From: Bacillota bacterium
GTDB lineage: Bacteria > Bacillota > Clostridia > Oscillospirales > Butyricicoccaceae
Length of the DNA: 13,347 bases
NCBI GenBank assembly: GCA_030705725.1
Contig: JAUZPW010000018.1
Span: 1 to 13,347 of the forward strand
Reading direction: 5' to 3'
Shown piece by piece: positions 1 to 5,965 of the stretch. A program made the translations under genes and the position numbers. Positions within the stretch are counted from its first letter, which is position 1. Each line of letters begins with the position of its first letter. Under the pieces are notes generated by a model. That model saw only the letters and a list, made by a program, of their open reading frames with translations, had not been told where the DNA came from and did not search any database.

Positions 1-21
1 AAAAAAATTGTCTTTTAGCGC

Positions 22-50
22 TTGATAAAATATGGCTTGTTTAGTATAAT
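22..50 (+). promoter_or_regulatory. Sigma-A promoter of the bactofilin gene
   Basis: A -35 box TTGATA (22-27) and a perfect -10 box TATAAT (45-50) are separated by exactly 17 bp. Transcription should start near 57, giving a leader of about 45 nt before the ATG at 103. This is the clearest vegetative promoter on the plus strand of the window. Confidence 0.75.
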
Positions 51-102
51 TTATACATTATGTTACCTTTTTCAAAATATTTTATAGAATTGGAGCGGGC
101 TT

Positions 103-705
103 ATGGGGGGCAAAAATAATTTTAAACAAGCCTTTAAAGAGCTTACCGGTACAATAAATCTTAACAGCACGATAGAGCGGGAGCCATACCCGGCAGCGGA
201 CAAAGAAAGAGACGAGACATCCTTTTCCTATACACGGCCCATGCAGCCCGTGCAGGCGCCAGGGCCCGGAATCACTAAAATTTCAAAGGGCACATCCATT
301 GTCGGCGAGATTACGTCCGACGGAGACGTTGAGCTTTACGGATGCCTTAAAGGTAATATTGAAACAAGCGGTAACATAAAGGTTTTCGGTGAGGTTCTCG
401 GAAATCTCAAGGGAAACGATATCGAACTTTCGAAATCGAATATCAGGGGGAACGTCGAATCCTCAGCTAACGTAACAATGGACGAGGAAACTAAGATAAT
501 TGGGGACATCACCGCTGTTAATCTTACGATGGACGGTAAAATGAAAGGACAGATTGAAGCCGGCAACAAGGTTGAGCTGCATAAAAACACTCTGCTGCTC
601 GGAAATATTAAGGCGGAAGTCATTTCTGTGGAAGACGGGGCTAAATTACAGGGCGAAATACATATTTCCAATACCGAGAAAGAAAACATTTTTAACGACA
701 AATAA
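103..705 (+). CDS. Bactofilin family polymer-forming cytoskeletal protein
   Basis: This 200-residue protein belongs to the bactofilin family (DUF583), whose members form nucleotide-independent filaments through a right-handed beta-helix and act as membrane-associated scaffolds in cell shape, morphogenesis or cell-wall enzyme placement. Residues about 1-57 are polar and rich in Pro and charged residues, as expected for a disordered N-terminal tail. Residues about 58-190 show the beta-helix periodicity, with repeated short G-I/V/L rungs such as GEITSDGDVELYG, KGNIETSGNIKVFG and RGNVESS. A short charged C-terminal tail follows. The ATG has GGAG seven bases upstream. The gene has its own promoter and terminator, so it is probably monocistronic from here. 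No peptidase partner such as BacM is visible downstream. The specific cellular role cannot be read from the sequence. Confidence 0.9.
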   Translation: MGGKNNFKQAFKELTGTINLNSTIEREPYPAADKERDETSFSYTRPMQPVQAPGPGITKISKGTSIVGEITSDGDVELYGCLKGNIETSGNIKVFGEVLGNLKGNDIELSKSNIRGNVESSANVTMDEETKIIGDITAVNLTMDGKMKGQIEAGNKVELHKNTLLLGNIKAEVISVEDGAKLQGEIHISNTEKENIFNDK

Positions 706-728
706 ATTAAGCGGAGCTTATAGTATAC

Positions 729-778
729 GGAGGATTTGATTCTGACATTTACAGAATTAAATCCTCCTGATATTTTTT
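729..778 (+). terminator. Intrinsic terminator of the bactofilin gene
   Basis: A 16-bp stem pairs 729-744 with 752-767 (GGAGGATTT against AAATCCTCC, continuing inward with one G-T pair) around a 7-nt loop. It is followed by TGATATTTTTT on the plus strand. It lies 24 bases after the bactofilin stop codon. Confidence 0.85.
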
Positions 779-790
779 AGTCGATATGCG

Positions 791-840
791 AAAAAACCCA
801 TTGGGAAACCAGATTGCCTGTCTTTCCCGATGGGCTTTTA
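791..840 (-). terminator. Intrinsic terminator after the GntR gene pair
   Basis: Arms at 797-808 and 823-834 (CCCAT-x-GGGAAA against TTTCCC-x-ATGGG) form a 12-position stem. Read on the minus strand it is followed by T6 (complement of 791-796). It starts immediately after the stop codon of the GntR gene at 841. One central position is a C-A mismatch in minus-strand RNA but a G-U pair in plus-strand RNA. The plus side is followed by CTTTTA, so it may also stop transcription coming from the left. Confidence 0.8.
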
Positions 841-1518
841 CTATTTACTGCTTTCGATTTCACGAGACAGAAACGAAACCCTGGCGGCATTTATTATGCT
901 TATATGGCATTCTGCGATCCTGTCTTCAAAATATCCGTATGTCCGCTCAACGAAGACAAGACACTTTGGCTCAACGCCAAGTATGAGCGCCTCGTTTTCG
1001 GTTGCTTTGGATATCGATATCTTTATCCGGCCCCTTCGCAATGCGCTGCTTTCAAGCGCATTAATTTGAAAATTCTCCCGGGTGTAAACCCTTTCGAAGG
1101 AAATCGGCTCGCCGTTCAAATATATGACATTAAGGGCAGTCGGGACTGTTTCGTTTTCAGAAAGATCAAGAGCGAGATATACCACGTCTACAGGCTTTGT
1201 TTTCTTATTATACAGCTCTTTTACGTCGCAGGCGTAAGGCGATTTAAGGCAGCATTCTTTAAAAAGCTCGGAATTCTGCATTACTATCTCAAATTTTTTC
1301 GGAGCGATAAAAGTTCCCTTTCCCTGGATGCTTAAAAGCCTCTGTTCCTTGCACATACGCGATATTGCTTCTCTCAGCGTTACGCGGTTGGCATTAAGCA
1401 GCCTGGAGAGTTCTCTTTCGGAGGGCAGCTTATCGTTTTCTTTGAGATTGTTTTCTTCAATGTATTCTTCGATCGTGTCAATAAGCTCGTACTGGATTCC
1501 GCAAAGCGGCTTTGTCAC
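841..1518 (-). CDS. GntR-family transcriptional regulator with UTRA domain (second of a pair)
   Basis: This 225-residue cytoplasmic DNA-binding protein is of the HutC/FarR type of the GntR family. Residues about 8-72 form the winged helix-turn-helix, with the typical KLPSERELSRLL and RVTLREAISRM helices and the wing motif GKGTFI. Residues about 90-220 look like the UTRA ligand-binding domain, which in this subfamily usually senses a phosphorylated sugar or a small metabolite. The start is GTG at 1518, because GGAGGG lies six bases upstream and the first codons read straight into the helix-turn-helix. The gene begins 14 bases after the stop codon of the upstream GntR gene, so the two are co-transcribed. 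Context suggests control of the adjacent PTS operon. Whether it represses or activates cannot be seen. Confidence 0.88.
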   Translation of the reverse strand: MTKPLCGIQYELIDTIEEYIEENNLKENDKLPSERELSRLLNANRVTLREAISRMCKEQRLLSIQGKGTFIAPKKFEIVMQNSELFKECCLKSPYACDVKELYNKKTKPVDVVYLALDLSENETVPTALNVIYLNGEPISFERVYTRENFQINALESSALRRGRIKISISKATENEALILGVEPKCLVFVERTYGYFEDRIAECHISIINAARVSFLSREIESSK

Positions 1519-1532
1519 ATTACGCCCTCCCT

Positions 1533-2237
1533 CTACACCGTGATGTTTATTTTTACGGAGGAACTGTAAAACCGTGTGTATTCAATCAGCTGGCCGTTCT
1601 GATTGTATACGCTGAACTCAAGCTTAAGTATCCCTTCGCAGGCCGGAATATTCAGCGCGTTCGCTATATCGGACGAGGGATACTGCAAATCGAATTTGGT
1701 GCTGATCTCGCTGAGTTTAATACCGTGCGCGTGCATGGTATCGTAAAGCGAATGCACGGAAAAATCATATTTTTCAATATTCGGAATCAGATCATAGCGG
1801 ATGCGCGTGTCTTCGATCGCAACCGACGTTTCGTTGTTTTTTCTTATTCTGAGGATTCTGTATAAAGGATAATCGGGATCGGTCTTAAAAATTCCGGCGT
1901 ATTTTCTTCCGGCTTTTATCTTTTCGGCTAAGATTACCTTGCTGTTTGGACTGAAGCCCTGTTTAAGGCTGAGGGTGGTAAAGCTGCTGATGTTTGAGTT
2001 AAGCGGGTAGAAACTCACCCTGGGTTTGCAGATATAGGTTCCTTTACTGCGGATGGATTTTATAAGACCTTCGTCGGATAAAAGCTTTTTGGCTTTGCGC
2101 ACGGTTTTGCGGTCCATATGATAAGCCTTTGAAAGCTCTTCCTCCGTCGGCAGCTTATCGCCATAGGTGAATTCACCCGTTTCGATCTTGCTTTTAAGAA
2201 TATTGCCGAAGCTTATAAACAAAGGAACCGTTTCCAT
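1533..2237 (-). CDS. GntR-family transcriptional regulator with UTRA domain (first of a pair)
   Basis: This regulator of about 234 residues has an N-terminal winged helix-turn-helix at residues about 4-70 (VPLFISFGNILKSKI, KLPTEEELSKAYHM, RKTVRKAKKLL, wing SKGTYI). A UTRA-type effector domain follows at about 85-230, recognisable by its central RILRIRKNNE strand and the C-terminal EFSVYNQNGQLIEYTR stretch. It is only distantly similar to the regulator encoded directly downstream, so the pair is not a recent duplication. The start is uncertain. ATG at 2237 is chosen, but GTG at 2240 is in frame, and both sit inside the ribosome-binding sequence. It has its own promoter with a perfect dyad upstream, which suggests autoregulation. 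It probably controls the adjacent PTS and sugar-phosphate operon, a role inferred from position only. Confidence 0.88.
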   Translation of the reverse strand: METVPLFISFGNILKSKIETGEFTYGDKLPTEEELSKAYHMDRKTVRKAKKLLSDEGLIKSIRSKGTYICKPRVSFYPLNSNISSFTTLSLKQGFSPNSKVILAEKIKAGRKYAGIFKTDPDYPLYRILRIRKNNETSVAIEDTRIRYDLIPNIEKYDFSVHSLYDTMHAHGIKLSEISTKFDLQYPSSDIANALNIPACEGILKLEFSVYNQNGQLIEYTRFYSSSVKINITV

Positions 2238-2244
2238 CACCTCC
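2236..2244 (-). promoter_or_regulatory. Ribosome-binding site overlapping the GntR start codon
   Basis: The minus strand reads GGAGGTGAT here, a nine-base match to the 3' end of 16S rRNA. The ATG at 2237 begins within its last bases and the in-frame GTG at 2240 lies wholly inside it. Spacing from GGAGG to ATG is only two bases, far shorter than the usual 5-9. The next in-frame alternative, TTG about 17 bases downstream of GGAGG, would remove conserved N-terminal residues. Confidence 0.5.
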
Positions 2245-2296
2245 GAGGGTACCAGCGGCGGATAAATTTTCGGTGGACGCCGTTTTTTCGGTACTA

Positions 2297-2325
2297 ATTA
2301 TACAGCAAAAAAGCGGCTGCATAAA
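2297..2325 (-). promoter_or_regulatory. Promoter of the GntR regulator pair
   Basis: On the minus strand a perfect -10 box TATAAT (2302-2297) is preceded, with 17-bp spacing, by a weak -35 box TTTATG (2325-2320). The predicted transcription start is near 2290, about 50 bases before the GntR start. A poor -35 box next to a dyad upstream fits a regulated promoter. Confidence 0.55.
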
Positions 2326-2330
2326 CAGTA

Positions 2331-2350
2331 TTTTACCGATTTTGGTAAAA
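2331..2350. promoter_or_regulatory. Perfect dyad, candidate operator upstream of the GntR promoter
   Basis: TTTTACC (2331-2337) and GGTAAAA (2344-2350) are perfect inverted repeats with a 6-bp spacer. The dyad lies directly upstream of the candidate -35 box. The half-site resembles the TTACC boxes at the PTS promoter near 5798-5886, so the same GntR-type regulator may bind both places. Its right end overlaps the T-tract of the preceding terminator. Confidence 0.5.
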
Positions 2351-2412
2351 AACGGGCAGCCCTCCGGCACGGATATTGTTTTTCAATACAATCCCGCGCG
2401 GGGAAGGCTGCC
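2347..2412 (-). terminator. Terminator at the end of the PTS operon
   Basis: On the minus strand an 11-bp stem pairs 2412-2402 with 2365-2355 (GGCAGCC-type arms, one G-U pair). It encloses a second, AT-rich bulged hairpin (GGAT...ATTG against CAATATCC). The stem is followed by CG and then T6 (complement of 2347-2352). It begins 33 bases after the IID stop codon and separates the PTS genes from the regulator genes. Confidence 0.8.
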
Positions 2413-2445
2413 GCAGTTTAAGATTTATTTTAGCCGGGAAAGATA

Positions 2446-3264
2446 TTATTTCAGGAATCCGAAAATAACACCCAGGATGCTCAGAATTACGAGCCCTAGT
2501 ATGATATATGTAACCTTGACTTTTTTCCTCAGAAGATAATAAACAAAGAAGGTCAAGCCCAGCGGCAGCATACACGGCATAATTCCGTCAAGCACAGACT
2601 GTATAGTTTGCGGTTGTTCTCCTCCGCCGAATGTTATAGGGATATTGACGGTGACCATTGAGGCGGTCATAGCTCCTATAACGGTTATTCCAAGTATGTT
2701 TATCGCATAAGTGATTTTATCCATCAGACCGGAGGAACTCAGCTTATCGATAAAGTTCGCGCCGAGGTTATAACCGTAAAGGGCGCCGTAGTAACGCACC
2801 AGATAGTTCGGAACATTGAACAGAATGATAAAAAGGAACGGACCCAAAATGTTTCCCTGCTGGGCCAGGGATACGCCTATGCCTGCCGTGATTATTCTAA
2901 GCGTACCCCAGAAAATGGAGTCTCCAATGCCTGCCAACGGTCCCATCAGGCCGGCTTTCATTGCGTTTATGGAGGCGGTGTCGAAGGTCTCGTCCTCAGC
3001 GTTCTTTTCCTCCATAGCCGCCGCCACTCCAACGATAAACGGCGCCATTGCGGAGGTGGTGTTGAAAAACTCCAGGTGCCGTTTCATGGCTTCCTTCCGT
3101 TTTTCTTTATCCGTATAAAGCTTTTTGATTATCGGATCCATGCAGTAAGCAAAGGCAAGGCTCATCATGCGTTCGTAGTTAAAGGATGCTTCCATAGGGC
3201 AGGACCTGAAGAATATCTGTCTGATTTCCTTTTTACCGATTTTCCCTTTTTCAGAAGTCTTCAT
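2446..3264 (-). CDS. PTS mannose/fructose/sorbose family transporter subunit IID
   Basis: This protein of about 272 residues is the IID membrane subunit of a mannose-class (EII-Man) phosphotransferase system. With IIC it forms the sugar channel that couples transport to phosphorylation by IIB. The N-terminal signature is typical of IID: KEIRQIFFRSCPMEASFNYERM, then an amphipathic region with RHLEFFNT-like and GPLAGIGDSIFWGT motifs. Hydrophobic membrane segments occupy the C-terminal half, the last ending at the C-terminus. The ATG at 3264 is chosen because GGAGGTG precedes it by about seven bases. An in-frame GTG at 3282 overlaps that ribosome site and is less likely. The start lies inside the end of the IIC gene (14-bp overlap), implying translational coupling. 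Substrate specificity is not evident from the sequence. Confidence 0.92.
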   Translation of the reverse strand: MKTSEKGKIGKKEIRQIFFRSCPMEASFNYERMMSLAFAYCMDPIIKKLYTDKEKRKEAMKRHLEFFNTTSAMAPFIVGVAAAMEEKNAEDETFDTASINAMKAGLMGPLAGIGDSIFWGTLRIITAGIGVSLAQQGNILGPFLFIILFNVPNYLVRYYGALYGYNLGANFIDKLSSSGLMDKITYAINILGITVIGAMTASMVTVNIPITFGGGEQPQTIQSVLDGIMPCMLPLGLTFFVYYLLRKKVKVTYIILGLVILSILGVIFGFLK

Positions 3265-4024
3265 CGCTGCCCACCTCCACACGAGTTTTATTCTTATCTA
3301 TCTCGGAGAAAATGATGAACATGACAATTCCGCAGATTCCGCCGATAATTGCAACAGCCAGCATAGGCAGCTTAAGATAGGCTGCCAGGACAAAACCGAG
3401 GAAGAAGAACGGAGCGACTTTTTTGCTGTAAGTCATGCCGATCAGCATAGCGAAGCCGACCGCAGGAATTAGGCCCGTGGCAACATTCATGCCGTCTATG
3501 AAGGCCTGGGGTATAAGTGCCAGGATTTTTGAAATCGCCGAGCTCCCGAAATAAAACGATATTGTTATAAATAACGACATCGTAATTTCTTTCGCGAAAA
3601 TTGCGACTATATGCATATTAGCCGCTTTAGTTATTTCGCCTTCTTCAGCGTATCTGTCCGCCTTATGCGTCAACGCGGGAGTAATCGCAACGTAGAAAAT
3701 GTTTTTGATTACCACACCCAGCGTTGCTATTGGAAGCGCCAGGGTAAGCGCGACTTCTATGCCCTTGCCCATGAGCAGCGCAAAGGCTGTCCCCAGGATG
3801 CCGCCCGATACGACATCCGGCGGTATTGTCGCGCCGATGCCCATTAGCCCCATCCAGACGAGCTCGAGGCTGGCACCGATCATCAAGCCTTCCCTAAGAT
3901 TACCCATTACAAGCCCAACAAGCATGCCTGTAACCAGCGGCCTGCCGATAAAAGTCGTTCCGAAGAAATCGCCCAGATTAGCCAGCAGTGCGATAAAGAA
4001 AATAAGTATCGTGGTTAACAGCAT
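3251..4024 (-). CDS. PTS mannose/fructose/sorbose family transporter subunit IIC
   Basis: This 257-residue, very hydrophobic protein is the IIC channel subunit of a mannose-class PTS. It shows the family hallmarks: a GRPLVTGMLVGLVMG segment near residue 28, GASLELVWMGLMGIGATIPPD near 51-71 and the GTAFALL stretch after it. Further hydrophobic helices continue to about residue 245, and a short charged C-terminal tail follows. It sits in the cytoplasmic membrane with IID. ATG at 4024 has AAGGGGG eight bases upstream. It begins 18 bases after the IIB stop codon and overlaps IID by 14 bp, so the three transporter genes form one tightly coupled unit. Confidence 0.93.
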   Translation of the reverse strand: MLLTTILIFFIALLANLGDFFGTTFIGRPLVTGMLVGLVMGNLREGLMIGASLELVWMGLMGIGATIPPDVVSGGILGTAFALLMGKGIEVALTLALPIATLGVVIKNIFYVAITPALTHKADRYAEEGEITKAANMHIVAIFAKEITMSLFITISFYFGSSAISKILALIPQAFIDGMNVATGLIPAVGFAMLIGMTYSKKVAPFFFLGFVLAAYLKLPMLAVAIIGGICGIVMFIIFSEIDKNKTRVEVGSDEDF

Positions 4025-4042
4025 GTAACAGACCCCCTTCTT

Positions 4043-4507
4043 TTACAATTTCAGTACAGTTCCCGGATCTTTCGGACCCTGTCTCATTTCAATTTCAACG
4101 CCCAACGAAATCATAGTTTTGAGCTCTTCCATTTCCTCGGGAGTGGCATACACCGCTTTGCCGATTGTCACAGAGGATTCCTGTTTTCGGGATAATCCCA
4201 GGTTTATGAATTTTATTTCAGGATATCCCTCTATAAAGCGCAAAGCGTCATGGATCGTTTCCAGTATGATAAATAGCTTGTAGCTGTCTGTCACCCCGGA
4301 GCCGAGCGATTTTATCGAATCGTCAATGGTTTTGAACACAAGCTTTACCCCGGCAGGTTTTGCAAGTCTGAGCGTGGATTTTCTGAATTCGTCGCCGGCT
4401 ACCGCGTCGTTTGCGATAAGTATGCAATCCGCTCCGATAAAATTAGTCCATGCGAAAGCCACCTGCCCGTGCATAAGCCTGTGATCGATGCGAACCAGTT
4501 TAATCAA
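4043..4507 (-). CDS. PTS mannose/fructose/sorbose family transporter subunit IIB
   Basis: This 154-residue soluble protein is the IIB phosphocarrier of a mannose-class PTS. The signature RIDHRLMHGQV is at residues 6-16. His13, in the HGQV motif, should be the phosphorylated residue that takes phosphate from IIA and passes it to the incoming sugar. The length matches a stand-alone IIB, so no IIA domain is fused to it. The start is TTG at 4507: AAGGAGG lies seven bases upstream and the signature follows immediately. A 144-base untranslated gap separates it from the upstream SIS-domain gene. No IIA gene was found anywhere in the window, so the phosphate donor must be encoded elsewhere. Confidence 0.93.
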   Translation of the reverse strand: MIKLVRIDHRLMHGQVAFAWTNFIGADCILIANDAVAGDEFRKSTLRLAKPAGVKLVFKTIDDSIKSLGSGVTDSYKLFIILETIHDALRFIEGYPEIKFINLGLSRKQESSVTIGKAVYATPEEMEELKTMISLGVEIEMRQGPKDPGTVLKL

Positions 4508-4651
4508 AACTAACCCTCCTTTCCTTAAAATACGAACTCCGGTTTGACGTATATGATCCGGGCTCTCAAAGGTGATACGTTAACTGCCCGCGACCGGGCC
4601 TTATTGAATACGCCGGCTGATTCGCAGCCCTTTCCGAGACGCTTGCGTAAG
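4508..4651 (-). other. Structured 144-base spacer between the SIS gene and IIB
   Basis: No credible gene was seen here. On the minus strand it contains a GGCTG-CGAAT-CAGCC hairpin (4629-4615). It also has a segment CGGGC (4590-4586) that can pair either with the upstream GCCCG (4599-4595) or with the downstream GCCCGG (4563-4558). There is no T-tract, so it is not an obvious terminator. It ends in the strong ribosome site of IIB. Confidence 0.4.
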
Positions 4652-5743
4652 TTATTTTTCGGGATATTCATGAGACATACCATGGCCGCTGTGCGGGTAT
4701 ATGCTGGTGTCTATGCCAATATCCCGGCAGCTGAGCGCGGACATTACCTGAAACGGCACCGCGAATATTATAGGAGATAAATCGCCGGCGGATTTAACAT
4801 CGAGCTTAAGATCCTTGTCCGTTACGTCAATGTCTTCAGCAGTAATGGTGAAAACGTGGCTCGTAAGCCCCTTAAGATACCTGCGGCTGTCTATCATTCT
4901 GTCAAATTCCGCCTCTCTTGACGCAATTATAAATAAGTAATTATTAAGGTCGTAGCCCATTTCCGGCCCGTGCAGTAATTCCTCAAGCTCAACGCCGGAG
5001 ACTTTCCTGCGCAGAGTTTCGCCTATTTTAAGCGAACCCTCGAGCGCGGTCGCGTAGTTTAGACCGTAGCCTGCAATATCCGCTTTTTGCATCATTAATA
5101 ATTCATACTTGTTGCGTGCATACCATTTCTCGCTATCCTCAAGCACATAAGGAACAGCAGTTATGACTTTTTCCGCCTCCAGAATGAGCTCGTTATACTT
5201 TTCTTCAGATTTCTTGATAAGTCTGAAGCCGAGGGTGACGGCCCACAAATAAACCGTCAGCAAAGTTACCGTATAGCCTCTTGTCTCGGGAGGAATTTCT
5301 TCTTTGCCGCAGAGCAGATGGGAAACGGTATCCGCATACTTCGTGATGGAGCTTCCCAATGCCTCAGTCAGCGCCAGCGTTAAATACCCCTCCTCTTTTG
5401 CTTTTTTCAGGGCGTTTATCGTGGATATGCTGGAGCCGGTCTGAGAAATGGCGACAACCAGAATCTCATCCTTTTTATATATTCCGTTGTTGTTTATGTT
5501 TTCGTAATAAGTAAATGCCGTAGGTATGGAAGCGACCGCTTCAACGTCCAAATATTTTTCAAAGTATTTTTTAGCGATGAGCGAAGCATGGTAGGAGGTG
5601 CCGGAGCCGAGAAAATAAATTTTTTTAATATTTTTCGCACTGAACAATTCGTTTATTTCATTTGTGACTTTCTCCCGATTATTATAAGTATGTCTCAGCG
5701 CGCGAGGCTGATCCTTGATATATTCGATCATCGTATGTTTCAT
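4652..5743 (-). CDS. Two-SIS-domain sugar-phosphate isomerase/deglycase (GlmS isomerase-like or FrlB-like)
   Basis: This cytoplasmic enzyme of about 363 residues has two SIS domains and lacks the glutaminase domain of GlmS. The first SIS domain has GSGTS at 46-50 and SQTGSS at 100-105, the phosphosugar-binding loops. The second has GYGLNYATALEGSLKIGE around 225-242 and LHGPE at 257-261. E242 and H258 align by motif with the catalytic Glu and His region of the GlmS isomerase domain. Related enzymes interconvert amino-sugar phosphates or cleave fructoselysine/glucoselysine 6-phosphate. As the first gene before a mannose-class PTS, it probably acts on the 6-phosphate product of that transporter. 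The exact substrate is not decided by the sequence. The ATG at 5743 is chosen for its GAGG seven bases upstream. Starts at 5764 (ATG) and 5770 (TTG) are in frame but lack a site. Confidence 0.85.
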   Translation of the reverse strand: MKHTMIEYIKDQPRALRHTYNNREKVTNEINELFSAKNIKKIYFLGSGTSYHASLIAKKYFEKYLDVEAVASIPTAFTYYENINNNGIYKKDEILVVAISQTGSSISTINALKKAKEEGYLTLALTEALGSSITKYADTVSHLLCGKEEIPPETRGYTVTLLTVYLWAVTLGFRLIKKSEEKYNELILEAEKVITAVPYVLEDSEKWYARNKYELLMMQKADIAGYGLNYATALEGSLKIGETLRRKVSGVELEELLHGPEMGYDLNNYLFIIASREAEFDRMIDSRRYLKGLTSHVFTITAEDIDVTDKDLKLDVKSAGDLSPIIFAVPFQVMSALSCRDIGIDTSIYPHSGHGMSHEYPEK

Positions 5744-5771
5744 TCTTTTTCCTCTTTTCTTCATTTTCAAA

Positions 5772-5802
5772 GGTAACTTATCGATATTTTATACCAGTTA
5801 CC
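5772..5802. repeat. Inverted repeat in the leader of the SIS-PTS operon
   Basis: GGTAACT (5772-5778) and AGTTACC (5796-5802) are perfect inverted repeats 17 bases apart. They lie between the operon promoter and the SIS start codon. The right arm overlaps one of the TTACCCAA boxes. They could form an operator dyad or a weak RNA hairpin in the leader. Confidence 0.45.
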
Positions 5803-5891
5803 CAAAACCGTAGTAAAATAAAACTATTTACCCAATACTAAAAATGAGTATACCATTATAGACAATTATGTCAATAAAATTTTACCCAAAA
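5798..5891. promoter_or_regulatory. Three TTACCCAA boxes flanking the PTS operon promoter
   Basis: The eight-base motif TTACCCAA occurs as direct repeats at 5798-5805, 5828-5835 and 5882-5889. Two lie downstream of the promoter and one upstream of its -35 box. A diverged inverted copy (GGTCAAAA, 5903-5910) follows. The placement suggests operator sites for a repressor, most likely one of the GntR/UTRA proteins encoded in the same module. That link is inference. Confidence 0.5.
5847..5874 (-). promoter_or_regulatory. Promoter of the SIS-PTS operon
   Basis: On the minus strand a consensus -35 TTGACA (5874-5869) and a -10 TATACT (5852-5847) are separated by 16 bp. TGG directly before the -10 box provides an extended -10 element. 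The predicted start near 5840 gives a leader of roughly 95 bases, which carries two of the TTACCCAA boxes. It is intrinsically strong and probably repressed when substrate is absent. Confidence 0.75.
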
Positions 5892-5909
5892 TACAAATAT
5901 TTGGTCAAA

Positions 5910-5951
5910 ATATTAAAATGGGTTGCTGACGGAGGGCGATCCGCAGCAACC
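5910..5951 (-). terminator. Terminator of the S1-domain gene
   Basis: GGTTGCTG (5951-5944 on the minus strand) pairs with CAGCAACC (5928-5921). An inner CGGA/TCCG stem and one bulged base make about 12 bp in total. Minus-strand RNA then runs into CATTTTAATATTTT. It lies 14 bases after the stop codon of the S1-domain gene and shields the PTS promoter from read-through. Confidence 0.75.
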
Positions 5952-5965
5952 TCTTATGCTTTTTG

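Noticed and set aside
12..30. AGCGCT near the bactofilin promoter as a CcpA cre site
   Set aside because: Only the central bases resemble a cre. The flanks do not match and the gene is not catabolic.
814..1335. Long plus-strand open frames opposite the GntR gene
   Set aside because: They are antisense to a clearly recognisable GntR/UTRA protein, have no ribosome site and no recognisable domain.
4508..4651. Remnant of a IIA gene between the SIS gene and IIB
   Set aside because: At 144 bases it is too short and I could see no IIA-like motif in any minus-strand frame, so only a structured spacer is claimed.
5895..5904. CAAATATTTG palindrome as an operator
   Set aside because: A 10-bp AT-rich palindrome is expected by chance in this AT-rich interval, and it has no second copy near the other promoters.
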